Origin: Psophocarpus tetragonolobus
Lineage: Eukaryota; Streptophyta; Magnoliopsida; Fabales; Fabaceae
Direction of reading: 5' to 3'
DNA: 64,000 bases
NCBI GenBank assembly: GCA_037954015.1
Contig: CM075692.1
Location: 21,623,730 to 21,687,729 of the forward strand
The notes under the pieces were generated by a model. That model was not told the origin of the DNA and ran no database searches. It saw only the letters and a list, made by a program, of their open reading frames with translations. Made by a program: the position numbers and the translations under genes. Positions within the stretch are counted from its first letter, which is position 1, and the number at the start of each line of letters is the position of its first letter. Of this stretch, positions 23,773-34,576 are shown piece by piece.

Positions 23773-26700
23773 GTTTGAAGGGCCCTAATTAGAGCATAAA
23801 ACTCCTTATCATAGGTGGGGTAGTTGAGGGGGGCACCATTGAGTTTTTCATTGAAATACGCAATGGGGTGCCCTCCTTGCAATAAGACAGCCCCCACACC
23901 TACACCAGAGATATCACATTAAAGTTCAAATGTTTTAGAAAAGTCAGGTAATGCCAAGACTAGTGCATGGGTCATTTTATCCTTAATTAGCAGGAAGGCT
24001 TTCTCTTGTTTCTCACCCCAAAGGAAAGGAACTTCCTTTTTCACCAAATCATTTATTGGTGCGAAGAGTGTGGAGAAATTAGGCACAAAGCGCCTATAAA
24101 ATCCAGCGAGACCATGAAAGCTTTTGATCTCTGTCACACTCTTTGGGGTGGGCCATTCTTGAATAGCTTTTATCTTTTCGGGGTCAACATGAACCCCTTT
24201 TGTGCTAACTACAAAACCTAGGAAAACTACACTATCTACACAAAAAGTGCATTTTTCTACGTTACCAAAAAGATGATTACTCCTAAGAAGATAAAAAACA
24301 TGCCTTAGATGTCCTAAATGATCATCTAGGTTCCTAGAGTAAACTAAAATGTCATCAAAGTAAACTACACAAAATTTACCAAGGCAATCCCTCAGTACAT
24401 GATTCATTAAGCGCATGAATGTGCTTGGGGCATTAGTTAGCCGAAAACGCATAACCAACGACTCATAAAGACCAAATTTAGTCTTAAAAGTAGTTTTCCA
24501 CTCATCACCCTCTTTGATCCTTATTTGGTGGTAACCACTTCTAAGATCTATTTTTGAAAATATTTTTGCCCCATGCAATTCATCCAACATGTCATCAAGA
24601 TGGGGGATTGGGTGCCTACATTTGATGGTGATGTTGTTGATTGCACGACAATCAACACACATCCTCCATTGGCCATTCTTCTTGGGCACCAACAAGACTG
24701 GCACAGCACAAGGGCTTAGGCTCTTTTGAACCTAACCCTTCTCCAACAGCTCATTCACTTGAGACTCAATCTCTTGGGTCTCCATGGGGTTGGTCCTATA
24801 GGCAGGTCTATTAGGTAGACTTGCGCCAGGCACCAAATCAATTTGATGTTCTATACCCCTAATGGGAGGAAGTCCTTTCGAAACCTCATTAGGGAATATG
24901 TCATCAAATTCTTTTAAAATATCTTGAACCCCTTGAGGAAGGTGCTCATGTGCATGGGCTGTGGTAGTGCTCTCAACAGAAGAATGCAAAATGGGAGAAG
25001 GATTTGATGCTTCTTTGCAAAAGAGGAGATAAAAGGGCTTGTTAGTCAAAGGAGCTTCTTTTAAATCACGTTTAGTAGCAAATAGGCTCCTTTTACTAAT
25101 ATTCCCTTTCGAAGGGACATCACCTTCCGACTCTCTCTCTTTACCATTTTCAAAAGCTTTAAGGGTAAAGCTTGTTGTATTTTTTTTTCCTCAACTCTTT
25201 TCTTTTTCATCACAAATTGATCTTCAGCCACTTGAGAAGGTGACAAAGGATACAATTTGAAGCGCTTTTCATTATGGGTGAGAATTATTTGGTTGGAGTG
25301 ACCATGGTGAATAGCTTTTTTGTCAAATTTCCATGATCTTCCCAACAGGATATGACTAGCCTCCATAGGAACTATGTCACAAAGAATCTCATCATTATAA
25401 GATCCTATGGAAATTGGAACCATAACTTGTTCATTGACTACCATCTTCCCTTGCTCATTGAGCCATTGCAATTTATAAGGTTTGGGATGGGGCATGGTAG
25501 TCAAGGCTAGCTTTTCAACCAACCTAGAGCTACAACAGTTACAATAGGAGCCATTATCAACAAGGAGAGAACATACTTTGTCATTTACTTTTCATCTTGT
25601 ATGGAAGATGTTCTCTCTTTGTGACTGGCCAAGCTCTAAAGGTTGGCTTCCAAGAAGCCTTTGAACCAAAAGGAGGTCCCCCTCATAAGGAAAAGCTTCC
25701 TCACACTGTTGTTCAAAAGTATGTCTCCCTTCTTCCTCACTCTCACTAGAGGAGGAAGATGAGTTATTCTCACTACAAATGTCTTGTCCCCTTATGATCA
25801 TGGTTTTCTTGTTAGGGCATTGAGAGGCAATATGGCCTCTCCCAAGACATTTGAAGCATTTGATACTACTTTGCCTCTCAGTAGGCTTAGTAGTAAGGGG
25901 TTTTCTCTCTACATGAGGTGCTTTTGTATCTTGAAAATGCTTGGGTTCCTCTTTGGGAAAACCCTTGAAAGAGTTTCCCTTAAGTTGGTCTCTTTTTTAG
26001 TAAGAGGGAAAATCTTTTTTAAAGCTTTTTCTCTTGAGTTGATTCTCAACTCTTACACAAAGTTCTACCAACTCATCAAGGTTTGAGTATGAAAGAAGCT
26101 CTACCTTATCTCTAATGTCAAAGCTTAATCCACACAAAAACCTAGCAAGGGTGGCATTGGGTTCCTCAATGATATTGGCCCTTAGTATGAGAAGCTCCAT
26201 CTTTTGTCTATACTCCTCAATACTTAGGTTATGTTGCCTAAGTCTTTGGAGCCTATCCAAAAGATCCCTTTCATAATATGAAGGAATGTGCCTTCTTCAC
26301 AAACAAGTTTTTAAATCATTCCAGTAGCGAATGTCAGGCATTTGTTTACGGGCCCTATCCTTGACTAACCCATCCCACCAATGCAAAGCAGAACCTTGAA
26401 AACTAAGGGAGGCCAAAGGTACTTTTCTTTCTTCCCTAATTTCATAGCATCGAAAGAGTTGTTCCACTTGACTTCCCAATCTAGGTAAGTCTCAACATCT
26501 TCCCTACCATGAAAATGGGGTAGGTCTACCTTTAGTTCCCTAGCATGATTTATGTTCTCTTGAGGAGAATGATGATTGTATGATGAATATGAGTGATGCT
26601 TATGTTGATTTCTATAGTATTCTTCTTCACTAGAGCTAAAATGCCTAGATGGGGATCTTATGAGAATTCCTTTATTTTTTCTATCACTCTTCCTCCCATA

Positions 26701-27052
26701 TCTCCTCTTACTCTCTTCTCCTCTCCTTATCTCTTCTTCCTCTTTTTCTCTTTTTCTTTCTAGTTCTTTCCTTCTTCTCCTTTCTTCATCCTCGCTTCTC
26801 TCTCTTTGCCTTCTCTCTTCTCGCTCTTTTTTCTCTTTTCTCATTTCCAACATCTCTTTTTTTAACTCTTCCTTCTCTTTTTGTTTTTCCTTTTCTTTTA
26901 TTTCTTTTTTCTCTCTTTTCTTGTTCTTTAGCCATTCATTTCCTAAATTCTAAGTTAAGGTTTTCAAGAGTGTCTCCCTTAGAAGGTTTTCTTTGGTTGA
27001 CACTCTTACTTGATGAAAACCTATATGCACTAGAATGTGTGTGGGAAGCCAT
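23773..27052 (-). pseudogene. Family-1 gag-protease-RT remnant
   Basis: Gag start at 27052 (MASHTHSS-type). Charged gag segment ~26940-26650, capsid domain ~26560-26170, knuckle ~25810-25860, protease ~25560-25250, reverse transcriptase ~24770-24150 with YFDD near 24356, RNase H start ~23930-23773. Breaks seen: TGA at the Trp codon of the EFRxWMAKE stretch, a one-base loss near 26470, TGA at 26297 before RRHIPS, TAA near 25998, TGA at 25592, frameshift near 25120, TAG in the EKGW motif at 24732, and TAA at 23919. Two of the gag stops are shared with the element at 57038-64000. Not functional. Confidence 0.88.
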
Positions 27053-28972
27053 GGTGCTTGGATGCTAAAAACTAAAGGGTAGGCCAAAAACTTTTTTTTT
27101 TTCAAGCAACACTCCTCTCTTTTTTTTTTTTTTTTTTCTCACCTAAGGTGGCTTGATGAGTCTTTGGAACTATTAGCCTCTACACATTTTTTCAAAATAA
27201 CATAAAATAAAATAAAAGTACAAGAATGTAAAAGAGAAAGGGCTCTAATCGTGCTCCTAAGGTGTTGAAGGAAGTGTACCACTTCTCCCTTCTTCACCTA
27301 ATTAACGAGGAACTACGCTAAAATTAACCAAAATTATTACAAACCAAGGGAGGGCCTTAAGGGCACTCAAACTCCCAATCTAAAATTAAGTATACACAAT
27401 ACAAAGAATAAAAAAAAAAAAGTCTTCACTCCAAGCTTTTTGGTGTTTGTCTCCTTTTGATCAAGCCCCTTTGAGTTGTGTCAACTCACCCCAAGAATGC
27501 TACCCTTGTTTCCTCTTGTTTGGACTTGCCAAAATTTTATATATGGAACCTTTTCCAACCTTTCCTTACCAAGACCGAATACAACATAAGACAACAAACA
27601 AAGGTGAATAACAAAACAAGGTTCACAAATCCAACTGGATAGATTAAACAATGACAAACTCAAAGAAGTAAAGAAGACAAGCAAGAAAACATAAGGCTCA
27701 CAAAGGAAGGTAACACACAAATAACTTTCCTAGATTAGCTCTAAGAGTAGAGATGAAAAAAGACTCAAACAAAAAAAATGAAACCAATAGTTGCACACTT
27801 AATAAAATTTAAGTGACCAAAAACTAAAAAGCTTACTCAAGTAAGTTTTTTTTTTTGAATCACAATTGGTTCCTCATATCAAATGTTTCTACTATTAGGT
27901 ACACAACTTCAAATTTGTCTTTCTTTTGAGTTCTTTATCTTCTTTTTTTTTTAACTTGAACTTTTCTATTTTTTTTACTTTTTCTAATCATTTTGCTGCA
28001 CCTAATAGCTTGTTGAATTGAAATTTTAATGAGGATGCTTGAAATAATAACACTTGAGTGAATAAGCACAAAGTAAGGTCACATAATTTTCAAGCAATGC
28101 ATGTAACTAAAGGCAAAACAACTTAGTAGTTCCAAATACCACTGAACTAATGGTGCTTAAGGAATTATTTAGGGCTGATTTTGAAGTAAATTGATTGCTC
28201 AAATTACTAACACAATTCACCTAAGCTAAAATTCTATAAAGAGGCACCAATAGTGAAGGTAAACCAAGTGGAAGGCTACTAATAATTCAACATAAAAAAA
28301 GAAACATATAAAGATTGAATTGAGCAAATATTTAAGAACAACAAAGAGATTAATATGCTTGAACTAAAAGCATAAAAGACTTAAGAGACTCAACAAGAGG
28401 TTCACCTCTTAGGAGCTGAATTCAAACTGTTTTTGAAGGCTTTTTTGTAAAAAATTTAAGAGGCTAAAACCTATGGAATTTAAATGAGACAAAATAGGAA
28501 ACTAACATGACTAGTATTTGACAAAACACAAGATTAAGAAAAAATAACACACCTAAAAATAGAGCAAAAATTTCAGTAAGAGACTTAAAACAAAAGGCAC
28601 AACAAAGTGGCCAAAGTTGATCACCACAATGGTGTGGAAAAATCCTCAACCATGTGGGTTTAATGGTCACAACTTCTTAGGCACACTTTAACATAAAAAG
28701 CCAAGGGAAAATTAAGCAACTTGAACACAAAAATAAGATGCAAAGAAAGGGACAAATAAAATCGCATCAAATTAAATGGAACATAGGCACGTAGATAGAA
28801 AACAAAAGCACATATAATAGCAAGAATAAAAAGCTATACTACTAGACAATAAAGGAAATAGAGATGACAAAAAATGAAGGACTTTAAAATAAAGAGATCA
28901 AAGAAATAAACAACAAAGCAAAAAAAAATTGACAAAGAACGTGACCTTTAGAAAGTGGCTCTAGATACCACC
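27053..28972 (-). other. Family-1 leader with primer-binding site
   Basis: About 1.9 kb between the gag start and the LTR, with no supported gene and several poly(A)/poly(T) runs. The primer site (minus TGGTATCTAGAGCCAC) is 28955-28970, two bases from the LTR. A hairpin CCACA/TGTGG at 28624-28637 is about 330 bases from the primer site. Nearly the same leader occurs at 62560-64000. Confidence 0.8.
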
Positions 28973-29743
28973 TAATGTGATCTTTGATGATCACGTGCCC
29001 AAAGGATCCTTTCTAAGGTCACTTGGAAGGGAAATGGATTTATGGAGAGGAAAGGAATAGGGTGAGGCACCACAAATACTAGGTTTGATAAGCCAAAGGG
29101 GAGAGGCCACAAGGGAGGGGTCCCTTGATAACTCTTAGAAGCTCTCACAAAGGAGAAAAGGGGACACTCAAAGGTAAGAACCTCAACCAATATGGTCTCT
29201 AGGATTAAATTCAAGTGTAAAAAATACAAGTGAGGGAGGAGCTCCTATTTATAGAGGTAGCTAACCTCTTGAACAAGATAACCTAAAAAAGAAGGGCTAG
29301 GATTAAAAGGAGAGATCTAAGGGAGGAGAATTGAGAAACAATTCCCTCCTTAGATCATCAAACTTGGTGCCCAAGTTTCTCAAACCAAGGGCCAAGATTC
29401 CTTCTTATTAGCTTAGGGGGTTTATGTAGAAAAGAAGGGTGTAGATATCAAGACTACCCCTTATTTCCTTCATAAAGACCCAAAAAGCTAAATCCACCCT
29501 CTAAATTCCTAAGACACCTCCTAAAAATAAAAAATGGACTAAATACATGTCCCAAATTAAATTCTTAATGCTCCTCAAAATTAAAATAAAGGAAAATTAC
29601 ATTTTATTAACTAAAGTCCCTAGCCTAATATCTTCACTCTCCATAGGAGGTGAAGTCTTCCTTTGTCTGCAAGGGCTAGGTCTTCTTCAATCCTTCTAGC
29701 CATGGCCCTAGTGATAGGTCCTTGGCTAGGCATGGTCACATCA
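28973..29743 (-). repeat. Family-1 5' LTR (771 bp)
   Basis: Minus sense: starts TGATGTGACC at 29743, ends with a mutated TCACATTA at 28973. R/U5 stem-loop at 29110-29127 (CAAGGG/CCCTTG). A TATA motif (TATAAATAGGAG in the minus sense) is near 29250. By eye roughly 3 percent different from the LTR at 31315-32086. Confidence 0.92.
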
Positions 29744-31438
29744 TCAATGGTGCCCCCCTCAACTACCCCACCTATGATAAGGAGTTTTATGCTCTAATTA
29801 GGGCCCTTCAAACTTGGAAGCATTACCTTGCTCCCAAGGAATTTGCCATTCATAGTGACCATGAGTCACTAAAATATTTGAGGGGTCAAGGTAAATTGAA
29901 CAAAAGGCATGCAACGTGGGTGGAATATCTTGAATCTTTCCCTTATGTCATCAAGTACAAGAAAGGAAAACAAAATGTGGTGGCTGATATTCTTTCTAGG
30001 CGTCATGCCTTTTATTCATCCTTGAGTGCAAACATCTTAGGATTTGATGAAATTTGGGCTATGTATCCTTCTGACAAGGATTTTGGCCCCATCTTTGATG
30101 CCTTTGCATCTGCATTCACATTAAAGGCCCATGATGGGTACTTCATTAGTGAGGGGTATCTCTATAAAGGGAGCAAGCTTTGTATACCCCAAGGATCAAT
30201 TAGGAACTTACTCACAAAAGAGAGACATGAAGGTGGGCTCATGGGGCATTTTGGGATTTCAAAAACCCTCCTGCTTTTACAAGAGAAATTCTTTTGGCCC
30301 CATATGCTTAGAAATGTTCCATAGACATTGCTCTAGATGTATAGCTTGCTCACAAGAAAAGTCTAAAGCAATGCCTCGTGGACTATACACATCTTTACCT
30401 GCTCCTTCTGCACCTTGGGAGGATATCAGCATGGATTTCATCCTTGGGCTCCAAAAGAACCCAACGAGGTGCAGACTCCATATTTGTGGTGGTGGACCGA
30501 TTTTCAAAAATGACCCATTTTATTCCCTGCCACAAAGTGGATGATGCGAGCAACATCGCAAGACTTTTCTTTAAAGAGGTTGTCCGATTGCATGGCATAC
30601 CTTCTTCAATAGTGTCAGATAGGGATATGAAGTTCCTTAGCCATTTTTGGAAAACTCTTTGGGCTAAGTTGGGAACTAAACTTCTTTTTTCCACTACCTG
30701 TCACCCTCAAACTAATGGGAAAACAAAAGTGGTGAATAGATCTTTATCCACTATGCTGAGGGCTCTCCTTAAAGGCAACCATAAATCTTGGGATGAGTAC
30801 CTTCCCCACATTGAATTTTCTTATAACCAGGGGGTTCATAGAACCACCAAGCATTCTCCTTTTGAGGTGGTCTATGGCTTTAATCCTCGTACTCCTCTAG
30901 ATCTTTTACCTCTTCCTCTTTCTGTTGTTGTGCATAAAGAAGGAGAGGCAAAAACCATTTTTGTAAAACAATTACATCAGAGGGTTAAAGCTAACATAGA
31001 ATGTCAATCCTTGAGAGATTCTACTTTCGCCAATAGGGGGAGGAAATAAGTCATCTTTGAAAAGGGCGACTCGGTATGGCTTCACTTGAGAAAGGATAGA
31101 TTTCCTTCTAAAAGGAAGTCCAAACTTAGCCCTAGAGGAGATGGACCTTTCCAAATCCTTGAGCAGATCGGTAATAATGGCTATGTTTTAGATCTGCCTA
31201 GGGATTATGGGGTAAGCACCAGTTTAATGTTTCTGATTTGTCTCTATTTGTAGGTGCTGAAAATTATGAAGACCCCATGGATTTGAGGTCAAATCCTCTC
31301 CAAGGGGGAGGAGATGATGTGACCATGCCTAGCCAAGTACCTATCACTAGGACCATGGCTAGAAGGATTGAAGAAGACCTAGCCCTTGCAGACAAAGGAA
31401 GACTTCACCTCCTGTGGAGAGTGAAGATATTAGGCTAG
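29744..31438 (+). pseudogene. Family-1 RNase H-integrase remnant ending in the LTR
   Basis: RNase H C-terminal half to ~30000, integrase HHCC ~30220-30350, core ~30420-30750, GPY/F ~31080-31250, then the tail to a stop at 31438, which is 124 bases inside the LTR. At least three frameshifts (near 30315, 30450 and 31050-31240). The catalytic glutamate position reads GKTKVVNRSL, Lys where other copies here have Glu, so this integrase would be inactive even if the frame were open. Confidence 0.88.
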
Positions 31439-32086
31439 GGACTTTAGTTAATAAAATGTGATTTTCCTTTATTTTAATTTTGAGGAGCATTAGGAATTTA
31501 ATTTGGGATATGTATTTACTCCATTTTTTATTTTAGGAGGTGTCTTAGGAATTTAGAGGTGGATTTAGCTTTTTGGGTCTTTATGAAGGAAATAAGGGGT
31601 AACCTTGATATCTACACCCCTTTTTCCCTACATAAACCCCCTAAGCTAATAAGAAGAATCTTGGCCCTTGGTTTGAGAAACTTGGGCACCAAGTTTGATG
31701 ATCTAAGGAGGGAATTGTTTCTCAATTCTCTTCCCTTAGATCTCTCCTTTTAATCCTAGCCCTTCTTTTTTAGGTTATCTTGTTCAAGAGGTTAGCTACC
31801 TCTATAGATAGGAGCTCCTCCCTTCACTTGTATTTTTTACACTTGAATTTAATCCTAGAGACCATACTGGTTTTGAGGTTCTTACCTTTGAGTGTCCCCC
31901 CTTCTCTTTTGTGAGAGCTTCTAAGAGTTATCAAGGGACCTCTCCCTTGTGGCCTCTCCCCTTTGGCTTATCAAATCTACTATTTGTGGCGCCTCACCCC
32001 ATTCCTTTCCTATCCATAAATCCATTTCCCTTCCAAGTGACCTTAGAAAGGATCCTTTGGGCAAGTGATCATCAAAGATCACATCA
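31315..32086 (+). repeat. Family-1 3' LTR (772 bp)
   Basis: TGATGTGACC to GATCACATCA, an 8-base terminal inverted repeat. The purine tract AAGGGGGAGGAGA precedes it. Stem-loop at 31932-31949. The CTATAGATAGGAG motif at about 31800 is a mutated TATA box (TATAAATAGG in other copies). Confidence 0.93.
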
Positions 32087-32877
32087 TTTAGGCGCAATTC
32101 ACGTCCAAAATTCAAGGCATCATTTCCAAAGGTACACTTCACAATGTTGGCACAGAAGAGCTACCACTAAACAACACAATGTAATAAAATTTAGAAGATG
32201 AAATTGAACAAAATTTTTGGAAAGACTCACTTGAAAATGCAAGAAATGGAAGCATGTGAATCTACTTAAGAGACTTAGATCAAGAGAGAAACTCTCTTAG
32301 ATTGCTCAATTTCAAGTAGGATAACATCACACTTTTGTAAAATTTTAAGAAGCAAAGACCTATGGAATTTCATATGACAACATAAGGACTAAACATGACA
32401 TCTATAACAACACATCAAGAGTAATAAAATGCAAAATAAAAGTCCTAAAAACAGGGGAAAAAGCAAAAACGCATGACAAAGAGTGCAAGGAAAGGCCAAG
32501 GTAGGGAACCACAATGCTGTAATTTTTACCACAGTCATGTGGATTTAGCACACACCACCTCTTAGGCACAATCCAAACAAGAATTGACTAATAAAAAAGG
32601 CACACACGGAAATTAGTAGAGCCTACAAGGATTAAAATGGTTCAAAAGAAGAACAAGGCGTTTTGAATCAAATAAAAAATCATGGAACAACAAAAATAAC
32701 AAAACTACTAAACAAGACTACTAGACAATTAAAACAACAAGATACACAACATGGAAGCACATAAAGAAAAAGTGAATTGAGATGATATAGAAGCATGAAT
32801 GGACGAAACTTAATTAAACAAAATAAGGAATATGGATGATAGAAAAACGTCTATGAAGTTTGGCTCTAGATACCACA
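32087..32877 (-). other. Family-3 leader fragment with primer-binding site
   Basis: Minus-strand leader resembling 28000-28972 in order of motifs. The primer site (minus TGGTATCTAGAGCCA) is 32861-32875, two bases from the LTR. Hairpin CCACA/TGTGG at 32529-32542, about 334 bases from the primer site. No gene seen. Its left part is lost at the family-1 LTR junction. Confidence 0.75.
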
Positions 32878-34576
32878 TGATGAGTTCCACTTTGGATACT
32901 CCTTCCAAGGATCAACTCCAAGAGGTTGCATTGTAAAAGATGGATGCAATCCCACCTAGCATGCATCATGGCTAGGAGGATTCAAGGAAGGCATAGCATG
33001 GATGAAAGCTCATTGAAAATTGGAAGCCATAGTCTTCATTTTTAGCTTCTAAATATTTTATTTTAATTAGCTAAATAGGAGCATATTTTTAATTCCTTTA
33101 AGGCCATGTATATTCGGCCATATTCTTTTTAGTTTAGAAGGTATATATGTCTTTAGTTAAAAAGGAGGAGTAAGCTTAGAATGGGTGCATAAGTCAAGAC
33201 ATGTTTTTGGGCTAGCCCATTCAATTTATGAGATGCTAATTGCACCCATGGGGGTGAACTTAGGTGCCTCACTTAAGTCCCACATTGCCTAGAAAAGAGT
33301 TCCCAAGCTCTCCTTTGGGGCTATATATACTCATTCCCCTTCATTGTAAATTTCACCTTTGAAGTTGAATGAAAATATTCTTAGTAAAGGTCTTGAGGAT
33401 CCTCTCTCTTGAGGAACCTCTTCCCAGTTGGTTTTTATCAAGGGTTCCTTCCCTTGTGGCAAACCTAAACACTTTGGCTTATCTCTCTTTGAGAGTGGCA
33501 CCCCACCTCCATTTTCTTTCCCCTCCATCATCCATTTCATGGTACTTGGAACCTCAAGAAGAAGATCAAGGCGAGTGCAAAAGCTTTTTGCATCATTTGC
33601 TTTAACTAAAGACACCTATACCTTCTAAACTAAAAAAAATATGGCTGAATATACATGGCCTTAAGGGAATTAAAAATATGGTCCTATTTAGCTAATTAAA
33701 ATAATATATTTACAAGCTAAAAATGAAGACTATGGCTTCCAATCTTCAATGAGCTTTCATTCATGGCATGCCTTCCTTGAATCCTCCTAGCCATGATGCA
33801 TGCTAGGTGGGATTGCATCAAGATGGCTTCGATAAAAGGGAAGGGGATGGAGGTTAGAGGCGCCACTCTAAGGGAGATAAGCCTCAAGGAGGAATGCTTG
33901 CCACAAGGGAAGGAACCCTTGATAAAAGCTAAAGAAACTCTCACAACTTAGAGAAGAAAGGACACTCAACGATGAAGCAAACTCTTTCTATTCATTCCAA
34001 ATCAAGTGTAGCCAATACAAGTGAGTGGAGGGTTTTATTTATAGCAAAAGAGGGAGGGGTGGCCGTGTGGAATTTTGGAGGGAAATTCAAATAGGAGTCA
34101 AATTCAAATAATAAGCATATGCTCCTAAAATCATGGATCTTAGAACTAATTAAGTACCATGTAGGATGCCATGTGACCATTAGATGAAACTCGACGCCTA
34201 TTAGGGGGAACAAGGGCCCCACCTTGTCTCCTCCATGCTTCATGTGCTAACTAATTGGAGTTTAATTAGAAGAGAGGGGTATGGTTAATAAAATAACCCA
34301 CCAACACCCCTTAATGGCCCAATTAGTTAATACACTCCACATAAACACTACACATACCACCTAGCCCTTAACCTACGAAAATAAGTGCCCAAATACAAAG
34401 CCAAAAGAAAAGCTAGACCACTTCACTTAAGGTAGACAAATATAAGGATAAAAGCAAGACAACTATGGCATAATGACAATTCGTATGAGAAGGTGAGGTC
34501 TTCCTCCATCCACTCTAGCCATGCCCTTCTCTATCCTCCTAGCCATGGCCCTAGTGATCTAGGGAGGATCAAATCA
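32878..34576 (-). repeat. Family-3 5' LTR, interrupted by an LTR insertion
   Basis: Pieces 32878-32942 and 33821-34576 join across the insertion through the 5-bp duplication AGATG (32938-32942 and 33821-33825). The stem-loop is at 33904-33921 and a TATA-like box (minus CTATAAATAAAACC) near 34040. The U3 start at 34576 reads TGATTTGATCC and lacks about ten bases present in the 3' LTR. Beyond it the satellite begins. Confidence 0.75.
32943..33820 (+). repeat. Family-4 LTR with an inverted U3 copy at its end (partial palindrome)
   Basis: 32943-33595 is a plus-sense LTR from (T)GATGCAATCCC to TTTTTGCATCA, with stem-loop at 33439-33456. 33596-33820 is an inverted copy of the first ~220 bases of U3, ending GGGATTGCATCA. 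Both outer ends are therefore U3 ends, and the whole is flanked by AGATG. A normal copy of this LTR is the solo at 40947-41663. Confidence 0.8.

Larger units (their letters stand above)
23773..29743 (-). mobile_element. 5' half of a family-1 element (LTR to RNase H), minus strand
   Basis: Right to left: 5' LTR (28973-29743), primer site, leader, gag, protease, reverse transcriptase and the first ~50 codons of RNase H, ending at ...ALIRALQT. Integrase and the 3' LTR are not on this strand; instead RNase H, integrase and 3' LTR follow on the plus strand from 29744. The LTR's outer U3 end abuts that sequence with no extra bases. Confidence 0.88.
29744..32086 (+). mobile_element. 3' half of a family-1 element (RNase H, integrase, 3' LTR), plus strand
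   Basis: Starts abruptly at TCAATGGTGCC in RNase H, immediately after the U3 terminus of the opposite-strand LTR. It overlaps the end of the minus-strand half (23773 onward) by about 69 bp of RNase H coding sequence, so together the two halves hold one whole set of domains in head-to-head order. The 3' LTR end at 32086 is followed by family-3 leader sequence. Confidence 0.88.
19971..34576 (-). mobile_element. Old family-3 gypsy element split by nested insertions
   Basis: Inferred to be one minus-strand element inserted in the satellite. Pieces: truncated 3' LTR (19971-20254), pol and part of gag (20255-23772), leader with primer site (32087-32877) and 5' LTR (32878-32942 plus 33821-34576). 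Between them lie the rearranged family-1 element (23773-32086) and an LTR insertion (32943-33820). Satellite flanks both ends. The N-terminal half of gag and part of the leader are missing where family 1 sits. Confidence 0.7.
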
